This document shows, piece by piece, positions 63,860 to 64,000 of a stretch of DNA of 64,000 bases (position 1 is the stretch's first letter; the number at the start of each line of letters is the position of its first letter). The translations under genes were made by a program, and so were the position numbers. This DNA comes from Allobosea sp. (GTDB lineage Bacteria > Pseudomonadota > Alphaproteobacteria > Rhizobiales > Beijerinckiaceae), in the NCBI GenBank assembly GCA_024231975.1, contig JAAEQB010000121.1:46829-110828 (forward strand), read 5' to 3'. The notes under the pieces were generated by a model, which made no database searches, was not told the DNA's origin, and was given only the letters and a program-made list of their open reading frames with translations.

Positions 63860-64000
63860 TTACGCGATGATGGTTGCGACGACGCCGGCGCCGACGGTGC
63901 GACCGCCTTCGCGGATGGCGAAGCGCAGCTTCTCTTCCATCGCGATCGGCACGATCAGGTGCACTTCCATGGCGATGTTGTCGCCCGGCATCACCATCTC
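63860..64000 (-). CDS. tuf: Elongation factor Tu, C-terminal end (5' part outside window)
   Basis: The last 46 codons, ending in TAA at 63860-63862. EMVMPGDNIAMEVHLIVPIA, then EEKLRFAIREGGRTVGAGVV and ATIIA, is the highly conserved end of domain III. EF-Tu brings aminoacyl-tRNA to the ribosome. Its place before rpsJ is the usual rpsL-rpsG-fusA-tuf-S10 order. Confidence 0.97.
   Translation of the reverse strand, partial: EMVMPGDNIAMEVHLIVPIAMEEKLRFAIREGGRTVGAGVVATIIA

Overview
The window is a high-GC chromosomal segment of an alphaproteobacterium, most likely order Hyphomicrobiales (Rhizobiales) and plausibly a Bosea-like genus. The clues are a phosphatidylcholine synthase, propionyl- and methylcrotonyl-CoA carboxylase subunits, direct-repeat GTTC-N7-GTTC LexA boxes, dispersed intergenic palindromes of the rhizobial mosaic type, and an S10/spc/alpha ribosomal cluster without rpmJ. 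The genus is an inference from overall gene content; no 16S gene is present.

Layout. 1-2.3 kb: tail of an EamA exporter, a small membrane protein and an iron-type alcohol dehydrogenase. 2.5-5.6 kb: methylcrotonyl-CoA carboxylase carboxyltransferase subunit, a glycine-zipper lipoprotein, lipB and an orphan FliN-like protein. 5.7-14.3 kb: tRNA-Leu(GAG), the magnesium channel mgtE, two GH25 lysozyme-like paralogues on either side of phosphatidylcholine synthase, a PiT phosphate transporter and two adjacent ZntB/CorA-like proteins. 14.3-23.8 kb: an alpha/beta hydrolase, a small membrane protein, a giant two-repeat-class autotransporter, isovaleryl-CoA dehydrogenase and small proteins. 23.8-36.5 kb: an ABC exporter with a probable leader-peptide attenuator, a rhodanese, DUF599, DUF3253, a UGT-like glycosyltransferase, YdcF/ElyC-type, DUF1311 and GST proteins, pccA, an M20 peptidase and a HAD phosphatase. 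36.6-46.1 kb: a PsiF-repeat secreted protein under two SOS boxes, rluC-crcB, a porin with a polyacidic insert, rarA-degQ, a BLUF photoreceptor, an orphan tricarboxylate-type receptor and a CPBP protease.

46.2-64 kb: the ribosomal supercluster, all on the minus strand, read from right to left: tuf (partial), rpsJ, rplC, rplD, rplW, rplB, rpsS, rplV, rpsC, rplP, rpmC, rpsQ, rplN, rplX, rplE, rpsN, rpsH, rplF, rplR, rpsE, rpmD, rplO, secY, adk, then rpsM, rpsK, rpoA, rplQ. The usual adk-rpsM junction is split by about 3.3 kb holding a PhnA-like protein, a membrane protein, a periplasmic binding protein and a nested palindromic repeat. A terminator follows adk and a candidate promoter precedes rpsM.

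The most interesting signals are the leader peptide with hairpins upstream of the ABC exporter (25.6-25.85 kb), the paired opposite-orientation LexA boxes upstream of the PsiF-repeat gene (37.1 kb), the split ribosomal operon, the polyacidic porin insert and the dispersed palindromic repeat families. No prophage, insertion sequence, CRISPR array or obvious defence system was seen.
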